Shown: positions 1 to 10,359 of the stretch, in pieces
Layout of the letters: each line of letters opens with the position of its first letter
Position numbering within the stretch: the stretch's first letter is position 1
Origin: Marchantia polymorpha subsp. ruderalis
Taxonomy: Eukaryota; Streptophyta; Marchantiopsida; Marchantiales; Marchantiaceae
Reading direction: 5' to 3'
Length of the DNA stretch: 64,000 nucleotides
Assembly: GCA_037833965.1 (NCBI GenBank)
Contig: AP031358.1
Span: 13,586,001 to 13,650,000 of the forward strand
Notes under the pieces: model-generated
The model's input: only the letters and a program-made list of their open reading frames with translations
Told to the model about the DNA's origin: nothing
Databases searched by the model: none
Program-made: the position numbers and the translations under genes

Positions 1-1361
1 CAATCGGATAAAAGTCAATAGCATGTGATGAACATGGGTTGATTAATCTCTGAGTTCTCTAAAAGAGGGCACTGAGCTGTGAGTTCTTCTTTCAGGACAA
101 AGAATCTCCAGCGTGATCGAAAGATTTCAGATACAGTAGCCCAAGAAAGTTGTTTCCACTTAACCGATACGTGTCTATCATATAACCATGTAATATAAAA
201 GTTCGTGTCTAATACAGACATCTTCCTGCTTTTACACCATTTTGACTCAAAAAGTAACATCATCCAGAATCTGGATTCTGGATAATAGCGACCGAGTTGA
301 CAATCGCACTTCATCGAGGGCGATCATCATGACGAGAACAGGTGCAATCGATTTCGGCACCAGCGGTCACTTTTAAGCTTCGTGAATAATTGTGAACCTA
401 TCCTTAGCAAGATTATGCAGTCGATAGAGTACAGTACAGGCAAAACTTCTAGAATACAAACATGTTCAGGTCAATTTTAATTTCTGTCTAAAATATAAGA
501 ACACACGTTGAAAGTCGTAGACTCTTCTAGTATTCATCGAAGGAATAAAGAATCGATTGTTTTATATATTTTCTAGTGTAGAATAAAACGATGTGCAATC
601 CTTTGTCCGAAAACCATGTGAGAAACCGTAGATGCTAAAAGACAAACATGAAAGAAGATGATCCTTATGATGGAATCCTCACATTAGGCGTCCTTCAAGA
701 ACCTTGGAGTGCTGGATTTTAGAAATCATGTAACGTATTTAGTTACATATGTGGGTGTTGAGATCTTAGAAGAATACAGGAGACTTATTACCAAGGATCA
801 CGCCACTCGTTTCAACATATCTGTTCTAAAACAAGAATATCGATTCTTGTTTGTGACCAAGGATGCTTTAGTTGAATTTCCAGCCTAGAAGAGTTACTCA
901 CACAACACCCAAGTCCATGATAGAAAAATAAAATGTGGCATTCTCGCCAACTGCCCTCATTTCGAAGCAACTATCTTATTTAACTAGAGAGCGTATCCAT
1001 AAGCATAGTAAAATATAATGTAATATTCGTATTTAGTGTATGTTGTTATATTGAATAATATATATATATATGTATTATGTTACTAATAGATGGTCAAATT
1101 TTCTTTCGAGGGGCCACCAGCTCGTTGCAAAGTACCAACATTCCGCAAATGTGGCTCCTCCGCTGCATCACTTGGGAATCGGGTGTGCTGTGTAGGCCAT
1201 GTGGTCAGCGAGGCTCGGATCAGGCGATCATTCAAAGAAAGTGCATCAGAAATAAGAACCGATACGATTAAACAAACAGCTTTCAGCACATGAGACCGCC
1301 CGTTCCTTTTTCCACACAATGACGACGTACTGTACTGTTCTGTACTGAGACAGAAAGTGCA

Positions 1362-1384
1362 GGAGGGAGGGAGGGAGGGAGGGG
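1362..1384 (+). repeat. GGGA tandem repeat, G-quadruplex type
   Basis: Five successive GGGA-type units, ending in GGGG, give more than four runs of at least three G with single-base spacers on the + strand. This fits the general pattern for an intramolecular G-quadruplex, but it is also a plain microsatellite. No gene lies close enough to assign it a role. Confidence 0.75.
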
Positions 1385-1846
1385 CTTGTGGGTGTTAGGC
1401 AGCATGTATCTGCCACAGACAGGCCATGGATTCGTTGCAAGGGTCACACATGTCGAATCCACAATCTTGAGGGCCCGAGAGCGGGATCCGATGCTCTTGG
1501 CTACTACGACGTTGAAGACGAAGGGGAAACTGTGAACCAGGCGAAGTTTGCAATGGAAGGAGAGAGAGATCGAGAGGGAGAGTCAACAGAGCTCGTCACA
1601 TTCTTTCCCCTCCATTTGTTTTCACTTTTGGGGGAACAAATCGGAAATCGCACCTTTGCATGATCGTTATGGTAGTTGGGAATATTCGCCCGGGGATTTC
1701 CAACCGGCTCGTCCGGATCCCGTGATCCGTGCAGGTTGCGTCCGTCGTCGACGGTCGGCGCATTTATGACCGCGCTCGTTTCCGGGCCTTCCCTCATTTC
1801 GTACGAGGCGAGCGAGCGGCCCGGCGCCGGAAAAGGCTCGGAGCCT

Positions 1847-1881
1847 GGACCGTCGCCGCTCGCCGAGCCGCTCGACGGTCC
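1847..1881. repeat. GC-rich stem-loop at a composition boundary
   Basis: Perfect 9-bp arms (GGACCGTCG and CGACGGTCC) enclose a 17-nt GC-rich loop. The hairpin ends four bases before the sequence switches abruptly to A/T-rich DNA. Confidence 0.6.
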
Positions 1882-2502
1882 GTGAATTGTAAATTATATA
1901 TTAAAGGAATAAAAACAAAAACAAAAACTTCTCCAAATCATTGAGCTTTAGTAAAACATATTTTTTTTCCAAAAATACACAACTATATTTCAACTCCCAA
2001 CCCTTCGCAGTAATTCTTCGCGAGGTCCTTCCCAAACATAAAATTGAGGCAAAATTGTACTTCTTATCTTTTTTTTCTTACTCTGTTTGAAGTATAATCA
2101 CTCGATCATTAAACAGGTGTCTTTGATTTTTATTTTTTTTATTTTTTTTTCATTATGAATTCCTTAGTCCTTAATCTTATTCGAGATCTTGGCTTTTTCC
2201 TTTATCCGACTCGGAGCTCAGATTCTTCTCGGGCAGAACGGTCCTCGCCACAGTTACACGATGTTGAGGTTTTTCTTCATTGAAAAATATACATCGTGAT
2301 GCATAGTCTAAAAGTGATTGGTGCACATGTGGCGGGACGGGGCGGCAGAGCTCAGTGAGGGAGGGAGGATGCAGCTGCTGCTCATGCATGCGGAGGGCAC
2401 TACTGGTCTGCGTCGTAATAATGGAGCTAAAGGTCAAAACACGCCGTCGAATTCTCTCCCAGTTCTCTCTCTCCGGTTCCCTAGCCACCGAGATGGGTAT
2501 TC

Positions 2503-2650
2503 ACCGTGCCATGACCCTCTGAATACACTCCGAAGAGGTCCGCGATCAGTGATTGGGTCAGTGATTGGCGAGCGATATACTAAAAAGTAGTACTGCTCGT
2601 AGAGAGAGAGGCGAGCGGGCGTGCGGGATTGTGCGCAGGCTGCGGAGTTT
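2503..2650 (+). promoter_or_regulatory. Pectate lyase promoter/5'-leader segment, duplicated at 10 kb
   Basis: This stretch ends about 100 nt before the pectate lyase ATG and contains a TATA-like word (GATATACTAAAAAG) near 2,573, so it should hold the core promoter and transcription start. The same sequence recurs, diverged, at 9,978-10,198, including the TATA-like word, the 'tagtactgctc' block and the 'gtgcgcaggctgcggagtt' block. The promoter role is inferred from position and the TATA-like word. The duplication is seen directly. Confidence 0.55.
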
Positions 2651-2689
2651 TGAATTTTTCCAGCTTTTAAGCCAAACTGCGACTCATCG

Positions 2690-2751
2690 TTCTCAGATTC
2701 AGTCTCAGCGTCAGTTCTCAGATTCAGTCTCAGATTGAGCCTCAGCGTCAG
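2690..2751 (+). repeat. Tandem repeat in the pectate lyase 5' leader
   Basis: A 25-nt unit beginning TTCTCAGATTCAGTCTCAG is repeated at once in a 37-nt variant that contains an extra 12 nt. The array ends two bases before the ATG, so it should form most of the 5' UTR next to the start codon. Confidence 0.7.
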
Positions 2752-2753
2752 TT

Positions 2754-4552
2754 ATGGCACTACGAACGGCGATAGTTTTCTCCGTACTGGTTGTAGCTGC
2801 ACATGCAAGACAATGGCCGAGGTAGGAATTTCTGAACCTTCAGCAATGATGGTGTTCTTGTGTTCTTCAGCTTTGTCACTCGATTCACCTCTAATTCTTG
2901 GTCGATTTGGTTCAATTGCAGGCTGGATGTAAATTCGACAGTGGATGAGGCAAGTAGAGGGCTCTTGTACACCAAGAGCTTCGACCCGATGGATGGTTGT
3001 GGGATGGGCAATCCCATCGATGATTGCTGGATGTGTGACAGGAACTGGGAAGCTCATCGCGAGACACTGGCAGATTGCGCAATTGGCTATGGGAAAAACA
3101 CCATCGGAGGTCGGAACGGTGCTATCTACGTGGTGACAGACTCGAGCGACGATAGCCCAACTGATCCTCGTCCGGGAACTCTTCGCTACGCTGTAATCCA
3201 GAATGAGGCTTTGTGGATCATTTTTGAGAAGGACATGCAGATAGAATTGAAGAATGAGTTGATCATGACAAGTTTCAAGACCATCGATGGTAGAGGTGCA
3301 AATGTACACATTACGCAGGGTTGCATCACTATCCAGAAGGTCGAGCATGTGATTATTCATGGAATTCATATACATGATTGCAAGCCGACCGGACCTGCAG
3401 AGGTGCGAAGCTCTCGATGGCATGTCGGCAAGCGAGGCAAGACTGACGGTGATGGCATCGGCGTGAACGCTGCAACCAACATTTGGATCGACCACAATTC
3501 CCTGTCCAGCTGCACCGACGGACTTCTCGATGTAATTCACGGTTCTGACCAGGTTTCCATCACCAACAATTACTTCAGCAACCACGACAAGGTCATGCTC
3601 TTGGGAGCTCACGACAACGACTGGGAAGACAAGTCCATGCAAGTCACCGTCGCCTTCAACTATTTTGGGCCCGGTTTGATTCAGCGCATGCCGAGGTACG
3701 CTGTCAATTCCATTCCATCCTCTGCAGACCTCAATTCGTCTCCTTTCACGTGCCACCGCCCTATTCCGAATCACACGATGCCATACAGTTTCCTTCTGAC
3801 CTTTCTCTTCATATGCAGATGCCGATTGGGTACTTTCCACGTCTTCAACAATTACTACAAGAGCTGGGACATGTATGCCATCGGTGGCAGTGCGGCACCA
3901 ACAATTAGCAGCGAGAGCAATCACTTTGAAGCAGGAGACAAGAAATGTGTAAGTCTCCTCTAGAGCACGAAAGCACGGTTCACGTCGAGGCAAATTAATC
4001 GTCGATGCGTTAAATAGTGTCAGTAATTTGACAGTTTAGGGCCTCCGAATCGAAGCGCATGGGAGCACCCCAAGATTTCCCATCTTCACCATGCCAGGGG
4101 GAAATTCGCAGAACATGTCAGTTCGTTGATTAGTAGACCATACTAGACTCTCGACACGCTCTAGATCATTCCGACGAACAGCTGCAGTTGGGAGAACGTA
4201 AACTGTCATAGCCTTCTTGTCAGATTCATAGAATAGGTCCATTTATCATTCATTGATCTTTTTATTCGCTGAATCTCAGAATAAGCTCCAGTTGTGGACG
4301 CACGACGATTTCGCCCTGCGCACGGGACTGTGCTGATTTGGTTTGCTCGACTTCCATGTACAGGTGACGAAGCACATTGATAACGACGGTGGCAACTGGA
4401 GGTCCGTGGGTGATCTGTTCATCAATGGTGCATGGTTCGAGCCCGCAGGAGCCAGCGCTTACTCGTCTCTGTACGCCAAGACGAAGAGTTTCAATGCACT
4501 TCCTGCTTCTCAAGTGCCACGTTTGACTTCGAACGCTGGACCCACCAGTTGA
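2754..4552 (+). CDS. Secreted pectate lyase (polysaccharide lyase family 1)
   Basis: Spliced gene of four exons: 2754-2821, 2922-3695, 3819-3948 and 4364-4552, giving 386 aa. The start at 2754 supplies a hydrophobic N-terminal signal peptide ([18 protein letters not shown]), so the enzyme should be secreted to the wall, where the family cleaves de-esterified pectin by beta-elimination with Ca2+. Visible family marks are the Cys-rich block [11 protein letters not shown] near residue 50, TDGDGIGV (about 197-204, Ca-binding Asp), WIDHNSL (about 211-217), the dense [14 protein letters not shown] block, and QRMPRCR (about 277-283), which holds the catalytic Arg and is split by intron 2. The C-terminus LTSNAGPTS matches the usual plant ending. 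Length is close to the plant norm of 400-450 aa. All active-site blocks are present and the gene looks intact. Confidence 0.93.
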
Positions 4553-5619
4553 AAGATCGCTCGGTTACTACAGAGCTCAATTTCAATCGCTCGTACCATC
4601 AAAGAGACAGTGTTTCTTTTTAGTGTTCTTTAGCGCCTCGCCCCTCTCGAGGCAAATCGAAGTTTTCTCTCGTGTTTATAGACTGTAAATATCGTTTTGA
4701 TGGTTTTCACACATCCGAGCTGATTCTGCAAAAGACGGCCGATGATAGCCAGCCATCGCTAGTCGTGAACCCTACTTCTCTAGTTCTCTCTAGATTCACC
4801 TTAAGTTTCTTGGCAACCTGGCAGTCAAGTCCACGTTATAGCTTATTGTGGACCTGCTCACGAGTTGATTGTGGGATCTTCCATGTTCCACAAGTCTGCA
4901 ACCTGGCGTCCTGCAAACCTCTTCGAGAGGTGGGACGCACAAGAGTTGGATCTATGTACAAGAGTGAATAGCACCCAACTGTGACAGAGTGGGTTCTTCC
5001 GTAAGCTGTAGATGTCGCACACCTGAGCTGTGCTCTTGGAAATACGGCCGAGTGCGGCTTGCTTTCGCCCCCAGAATGTCACCATACTCAGTCGAGACCA
5101 CCATGGAGCATTCGATTCCTACCAAAGTGGAATCTTAGATGTCCAATCTGCAACCTGGCACACCATCGTCCTGTTAGCGAATTCAACCTTCCTTCTCTTT
5201 TTTTTGAGTTAGCTGCGGGAGTAGATGATGGCACAAGAGTTGTCGGAGTAGACTTGAGTGATGTAAGTCAATCACAGACACTTCTTGCACCCTTTCTCAA
5301 CACTGTGCCACAACTGGCACAGTGTTCACTTTGTCAACCGTTCTTGGATCGTTTACTTGTCCTTCATTCCCTGTGCATCCACGTTCTCTTGGCGTACCCA
5401 CAGATGTGAATCAAGATCTGACCTTTCTCTAATAAATTGTAATAAGTGTTGACCTTGAAATCGTAACTCCCTGTTGTTTTCGGTATTCGGGACACGAGTC
5501 GCCCATTTTAGCCGCCATATTCAATCAGCAGTTCTTCTCAATCAGGTCGATGTCTGTTAGTCGATTTGGCAGGTCTCGTTTGTAACATTTCAACTTTCAA
5601 CAACTGCAGACAGCCAGCC
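4553..5619. other. 3' flank of pectate lyase and spacer
   Basis: No gene is recognised. Two short words recur in the same order: 'tctgcaacctggc' at 4895 and 5148, and 'gcacaagagttg' at 4937 and 5231. This suggests an old, much diverged duplication of about 250 bp. An AATAAA-type word near 5,430 could be a poly(A) signal, but it is far from the stop codon. Confidence 0.45.
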
Positions 5620-6085
5620 ATGCCTTCTCAAGAGGACGTAGAGCAGCAGCATCCTTCAGGTACAGGCGGTCCCCCAGTGCACAGGCTGCAGTTCCTCTTG
5701 AATGAATGACATTCCCCCTCCGTCTGATGGTCGTTGATTAGCTTGGAGAGTCGGATTCTCTGCTTGGTATTATTGTTGGCCGTGATAAGAATTGTGGCAG
5801 TTTACAATATTATTGACTTTCCGAAGGTGCTCGAGTCGCATTCTCCATTCACAAGCAAGGGTCACGCCAGACTACCATAGATTCAATCTGGGGGCCAAAA
5901 TTCACCAGATCTGCATGCACCCACAAAGCAAACGAAGATTGCTCTCACCCAGCTCACAGAATCTCTATCCGAGGAGCTGAAAGCTTCAGGTGAAATTCAC
6001 ATTGCAGAAATTTGATTGTTGTTAAATTAACATCTTCACTTTGAACATGAATTATATGTCATAAACCAACATCCCCCCAGATTGA
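5620..6085 (+). CDS. Tentative tiny gene, or the 5' end of a truncated gene
   Basis: Not a recognised family. An ATG at 5620 begins MPSQEDVEQQHPS and runs to a good donor at 5660. An acceptor at 5907-5908 then gives an 81-nt exon (5909-5989) reading LHAPTKQTKIALTQLTES and on to SEELKAS, followed by another donor. Both introns are phase 1 and the second exon is charged and helix-like, as in a real protein. The next good acceptor (6079-6080, after a C-run) yields Asp and a stop, making 41 aa. That third exon is very weak. The alternative is that the true downstream exons are missing or lie beyond the AT-rich island that starts about here. The first two exons are plausible; the end is a guess. 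Confidence 0.3.
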
Positions 6086-8221
6086 GAAGTCACCGGAGCT
6101 AAGATATCGTTATCCTTGACACATGTTCTGCATCGACGAGATTTACAGTAGTTTATTGCTCGCCCATACTGTTCCTAAAATTTTCCATAAACCTCTTTGA
6201 GATGAATAATCTTTACCATGTTTTTTAAAATGATCAGACAATTTTACAACCCGAAAAGTTAATCTAAATATTTGAAATTCAACAGATATTTTTTCTTTTT
6301 CAGAAATGGAAGATAAATCCATAAGTAATTTTTTTGACATAATAAATTATCCTAGAATATATTTAATAATATTTTTTCTTTGTCAGAGAAAAATAGTTAA
6401 AAACTAAAAATTTAATGTATACAATAATTCAATTGCTTTATATTGAAAATAAGTTAGAATAATAAGTTTTTAAAAATAAGTTAGAAAAATAAAATTCAAT
6501 TTTTTTAAAGTTGATAAAGGAGGGTACATAGCGTATACTAAGCATAGCATCTACTACCGTTTATTCTATTAAACCAAAACCTATTCATACAAGCTAAATC
6601 TTCAAATCTATAACTAGCCGAAATAAAGCGTTTAATTTGTTTAATTTTTGTTTTAGAAATTTTTTTAAACAAATTTATTATTCAATTCTGTACTTTTTCT
6701 TGTTTTTTGAAATTAAAGAATGTAAAATTCGAAATTTTCTACGACGCTTTGGAAGTAAAATATCTTCAATATTAAACTAATAAAAATAATTATTTTTTCT
6801 TTATTTTCAAAAAACTGTATTACTAAAAAATCATCCAATTTCTCTAAATTTGATAGTGATTTAGATATATATTTAATAGTTAAGAAAGTACTTATCATTT
6901 TATACATTAAATTTTGATCATGTAATAACCGATGTTCTGAATTGATAGTTAATTGATTTATAGTAGTATATCAATGAAAAAAAGATGAAATAATTTTAAA
7001 TCTTCTCGCATTTCAGTAGAAATAGCATTAATATTTTCTTGATTTTGCATTAAAGTCATTAGAGAAGACATATCACCTAATTTTTTAAAATTTTTTTCTA
7101 AGTTTTTTGACTTCCATTTCCGTTGTTCAAATAGATAGATTGATTAAGTTCTCTTTTTCAAAATAATTTTGGATTTTGAATTTTTTTTCTTTTTTTTTTC
7201 ATAATAGAATTTTTTTAAATTGAAAATCTTTTATTTTGATATTAAGTTTTTTCTTCTAGAAATTCTGGAATAAGCCACAATAATAGTTTATATTCGAAAA
7301 AAAAAATTTGCGAAAAAAAATCTAAATATTTTTCTTTTTTATTATAAATAAAATAATATTTCTGTATTTTAATTAAATTTATTTTTTTATATAATTTTTT
7401 CTTTTTAAATACAAAAAGTTTCTAATCGCTAGAAATTTTGTAAAATCAAAACAACTATAACTTAATAAATTTTGTTTAAAGATTTTATTACGTTTTTTAG
7501 TTTTTTTCTAAAATATAATTTTTAATAAAAAACATATTTTCACTAATCTGTTGATTAAAATTTAACTTTTATTTTCTTTTTTTTCAATGTTCACTAAATT
7601 TATTTCTCCATTATTGAGGTGTTATTTTATACCACTCTTTGGATGAAAATTTATATTGATTAAAACCTTTTAATCACTCATTCAAATTTTGTAATTCTAG
7701 AGAACCAACTATTCATTGATAAGATAAAAAAAAAATTGAAATTTTTTTTTATCCATAAATGGGATGTCCAATATTTTAATAAAAATTTAAAATAAGACTT
7801 ATTTTTTGTTTTTATTTCCCATATTTTATTAAATACATATGCTTGAGAAATTAATATCATTATTTGTTTAAAATTAACTTTAATTTTTTAATTTTTTATT
7901 ATTTACAGTTGAATATTTTTTTCAATTATCTTGAAAAAACTTACTTAAGTTATTAGTCAATTTTGTCTTATTAATTTTCAAAATTATATAACTTTTTTAA
8001 ATATTTATTTGAAAATTTTTACGTAATTTTTGTATTAATTTATTTTTTGTAAATAAATTTTAATACTTTTTTATTTTTATTTTTATTTTTATTTTTAAGA
8101 AATTTAATGTTTTTTTAATAGTTTTCTATAGATATATATTTTTATTTATTTATATATATTGAAGTTTTATATTCAAAATTAATAGAAAAATTTTCAATAT
8201 TAATGTTTTGTTTTAATAATG
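6086..8221. other. Extremely AT-rich island
   Basis: From about 6,200 to 8,221 the sequence is nearly all A and T, with long T and A runs and hardly a G or C for tens of bases. This is clearly beyond the other spacers in the window. It ends sharply at 8,222, where normal composition resumes (ggacgagcac). Only short open frames occur, mostly on the minus strand (for example 6713-6907 and 7678-7860), rich in Lys, Asn, Ile and Phe. None matches a family I know. It could be a decayed insertion, a captured foreign or organellar fragment, or AT-rich simple sequence. Confidence 0.7.
8066..8097. repeat. (TTTTTA)n microsatellite
   Basis: About five units of a T5-6A motif lie in a row near the right end of the AT-rich island. 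Confidence 0.7.
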
Positions 8222-8371
8222 GACGAGCACAATTTTTACCGAGTGACTGCTCGTCCGAACTCGAGGTGCCTGTTCCAAGCACCTGAACAATAAATTATTG
8301 TAAACCTCATCACGTATGGAGAGGAGCCCGATAATGTTGCCTCTGGTTTATCATCCCAAGGCTGAAAGCAA

Positions 8372-8583
8372 AGCATGGGTTGCAATTGCAAAATTCTGCA
8401 ATTTGTTTGATGTGTTTATTTTGTCAAGAGAAGTGAAGGAGGATTGCAGACTTTCAAGTTATTATACTCCCATGCTGAATCATTCCCGTATGTCCACAAG
8501 CCTCCAATGGCAAGAGCGTGTGGTTTTTACCAGAGGCTATCATGAACCGTTGGTTTAAAGAATCCAAGATCTGTTTGGAAAAC
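8372..8583. repeat. Direct repeat, copy A
   Basis: About 212 bp, from 'agcatgggttgcaattgc' to 'ctgtttggaaaac'. It recurs in the same orientation at 8881-9104, with most bases identical by eye and a 13-nt difference in the middle. An open + frame of 80 aa (8316-8558) covers this copy but is not preserved in copy B. The repeat may be a gene or element fragment, but I could not assign it. Confidence 0.75.
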
Positions 8584-8880
8584 TTACAAGGAAACACAAT
8601 GTGATTGTAGTTAAATTGAATATGGTGCGGGTGAAACTAACCCAAAAGAGCTTTAAACAACACAAACGATGAGACTATCGGAATTCAAGCATTGTAATTT
8701 GATTAAATATGGCGTGGTAATATCAAACAACTATTTAACAGTGATAAACAACCGGTGTTAAAGTTCAGGCGGTCGACTCATGGAGTTCTGTCGGCCTTCT
8801 ATGCCAGATGGAGTCCATGAAAAGTACGAGTCCAGGTGTCAACATTGTGATCATTTCAGTCCTTTTTTTAGACCCAGTGG

Positions 8881-9104
8881 AGCATAGGTTGCAATAGCAA
8901 AATTCTGCTATTTGTTTGATCTGTTCATTTTGTCAAGAAAAGTGAAGGAGTATTGCAGACTTTCAAGTTCTTATACTCCCATGTACGTTATGGATTCTGA
9001 ATCATTCCCATATGTCCACAAGCCCCTAATGGCAAGAGCGCGTGGTTTTTATGAAAGGCTTTCATGAACCGCTCGTGTAAAGAATCCAAGTTCTGTTTGG
9101 AAAA
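8881..9104. repeat. Direct repeat, copy B
   Basis: Second copy of the 8372-8583 repeat, about 300 bp downstream. It contains an extra 'tacgttatggatt' next to the word 'tactcccatg'. Unlike copy A, it does not sit in one continuous open + frame. The two copies therefore look like duplicated, decaying sequence and not a conserved gene. Confidence 0.75.
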
Positions 9105-9819
9105 TTTTTCAGTCATCTATGATAGATAAGTGATAGCATGAATTCAACATAGCCTATTGACAGGAAGAGTCGTGTTACATCTTGATGACAACTCCATGAA
9201 AATGCATCTTTTCCACTCATCAGATGCTTCGTTAGAGTGTAACAAGCATCATACATTTCATATGCATGTATCTTCTGACTCTGTTATTATGCGAGGCACA
9301 AGACACCGGGTTTGTTTCAAGTAGCATTGACTTTTTAGCAATTTGTGAAATCGATGCATGATGGACTTTGGCTCATTCTTCACATTTTAATAATTCTGCG
9401 TACTAGAGCTTTGGAAAGTTTCAAAGATTGATTGATAAAGCTGTAAAGCTACTTATTTATAATGTTACTTGTTTATAACTTGGCAGTTCTATCAAACTTT
9501 AAAACACTCTTTACAAATCTAGTGAGAATCTTCAATCCATATGTATAGAATTATAATTTAGGTATTTATTTTCATTAAATTCATAAAAAAATGTATGTGG
9601 CGTAGATTGTTTGCAAAATGGTGGTATTGAATTGAATGAAAATCATCCTATTTTTATAAATATGCTTGATCCGATAGATTAATGATAATTGCACGTGAGC
9701 AAATTTATATCATCTGAAAATCAAAGAATCAATTATAAAGTCAAAATAAAAATAAAAATAATTTGAAGACATGAAAATAAAAATGAAAATGTAAAAACAC
9801 ATATTCTTGAGTTCTGAAT

Positions 9820-9977
9820 CATGATTCAGAATTCATGCTTCAGAAAATTAGAAAGACAAATTATATTTTGATAACCATCAGAAGTTCAATGGTAAAAATA
9901 TATCAAATTATTCAAATGTATGTTAATTGGAAAAAATCATATGTTCAGATTATTTAATAAAATACTGCAAATTTTTA
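9820..9977. repeat. Left direct repeat flanking the promoter copy
   Basis: About 158 bp of AT-rich DNA, from 'catgattcag' to 'tactgcaaattttta'. It recurs in the same orientation at 10199-10359 with few differences. The inner end of this copy touches the promoter-like segment that begins at 9978. Confidence 0.85.
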
Positions 9978-10198
9978 CCGTGCCATGACACGCTCTCACC
10001 TCCCTACACTCTGCAATCAAGAGCGACCATTTTCCCTTGGAGAACTCATCTCAGACGAACCCTCTGAATACCGTTCGAAGAGTTCAGCTAATGGTCAAAA
10101 CCGCGATTAGTGTTTGGCGAGAGATATACTAAGAATAGTACTGCTCATAGAGTGAGAGGCGAGCTGGCGTGCTCGGGTTGTGCGCAGGCTGCGGAGTT
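9978..10198 (+). repeat. Diverged copy of the pectate lyase promoter segment
   Basis: 221 bp homologous to 2503-2650 in the same orientation. Shared blocks include 'ccgtgccatgac', 'cctctgaata', 'gatatacta' with its TATA-like context, 'tagtactgctc' and 'tgtgcgcaggctgcggagtt'. This copy holds about 71 nt (9990-10060) absent from the gene-proximal copy. No pectate lyase coding sequence follows it, so it is a promoter fragment without its gene. The two flanking direct repeats abut it exactly on both sides. Confidence 0.85.
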
Positions 10199-10359
10199 CA
10201 TGATTCAAAAAATCAGGCTTCAGAAAATTATAAAGACAAATGATATTTTAATAACCATCAGAAGTTCAATCATAAAAATATATCAAATTATTCAAATTTA
10301 TGTTAATTGACAAAAAAAACATAAATTCAGATTATTTAATAAAATACTGCAAATTTTTA
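10199..10359. repeat. Right direct repeat flanking the promoter copy
   Basis: About 161 bp matching 9820-9977 in the same orientation, starting at the base after 'gcggagtt' and ending 'tactgcaaatttttag'. The very long matching sides are unlike the few-base target duplications of ordinary transposons. A tandem duplication with an internal insertion, or a composite repeat unit, is more likely. Confidence 0.85.

Larger units (their letters stand above)
1..2502. other. Spacer without a recognised gene
   Basis: No open frame here resembles a known family, and no pair of frames joins into one. Composition is uneven: ordinary AT-rich DNA up to about 1,080, mixed and GC-richer DNA from about 1,080 to 1,885 (with CpG-rich words from 1,690), then an abrupt change to A/T-rich DNA with long T runs from 1,886 to about 2,170. 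The last 300 bases are probably the distal promoter of the pectate lyase gene. Confidence 0.6.
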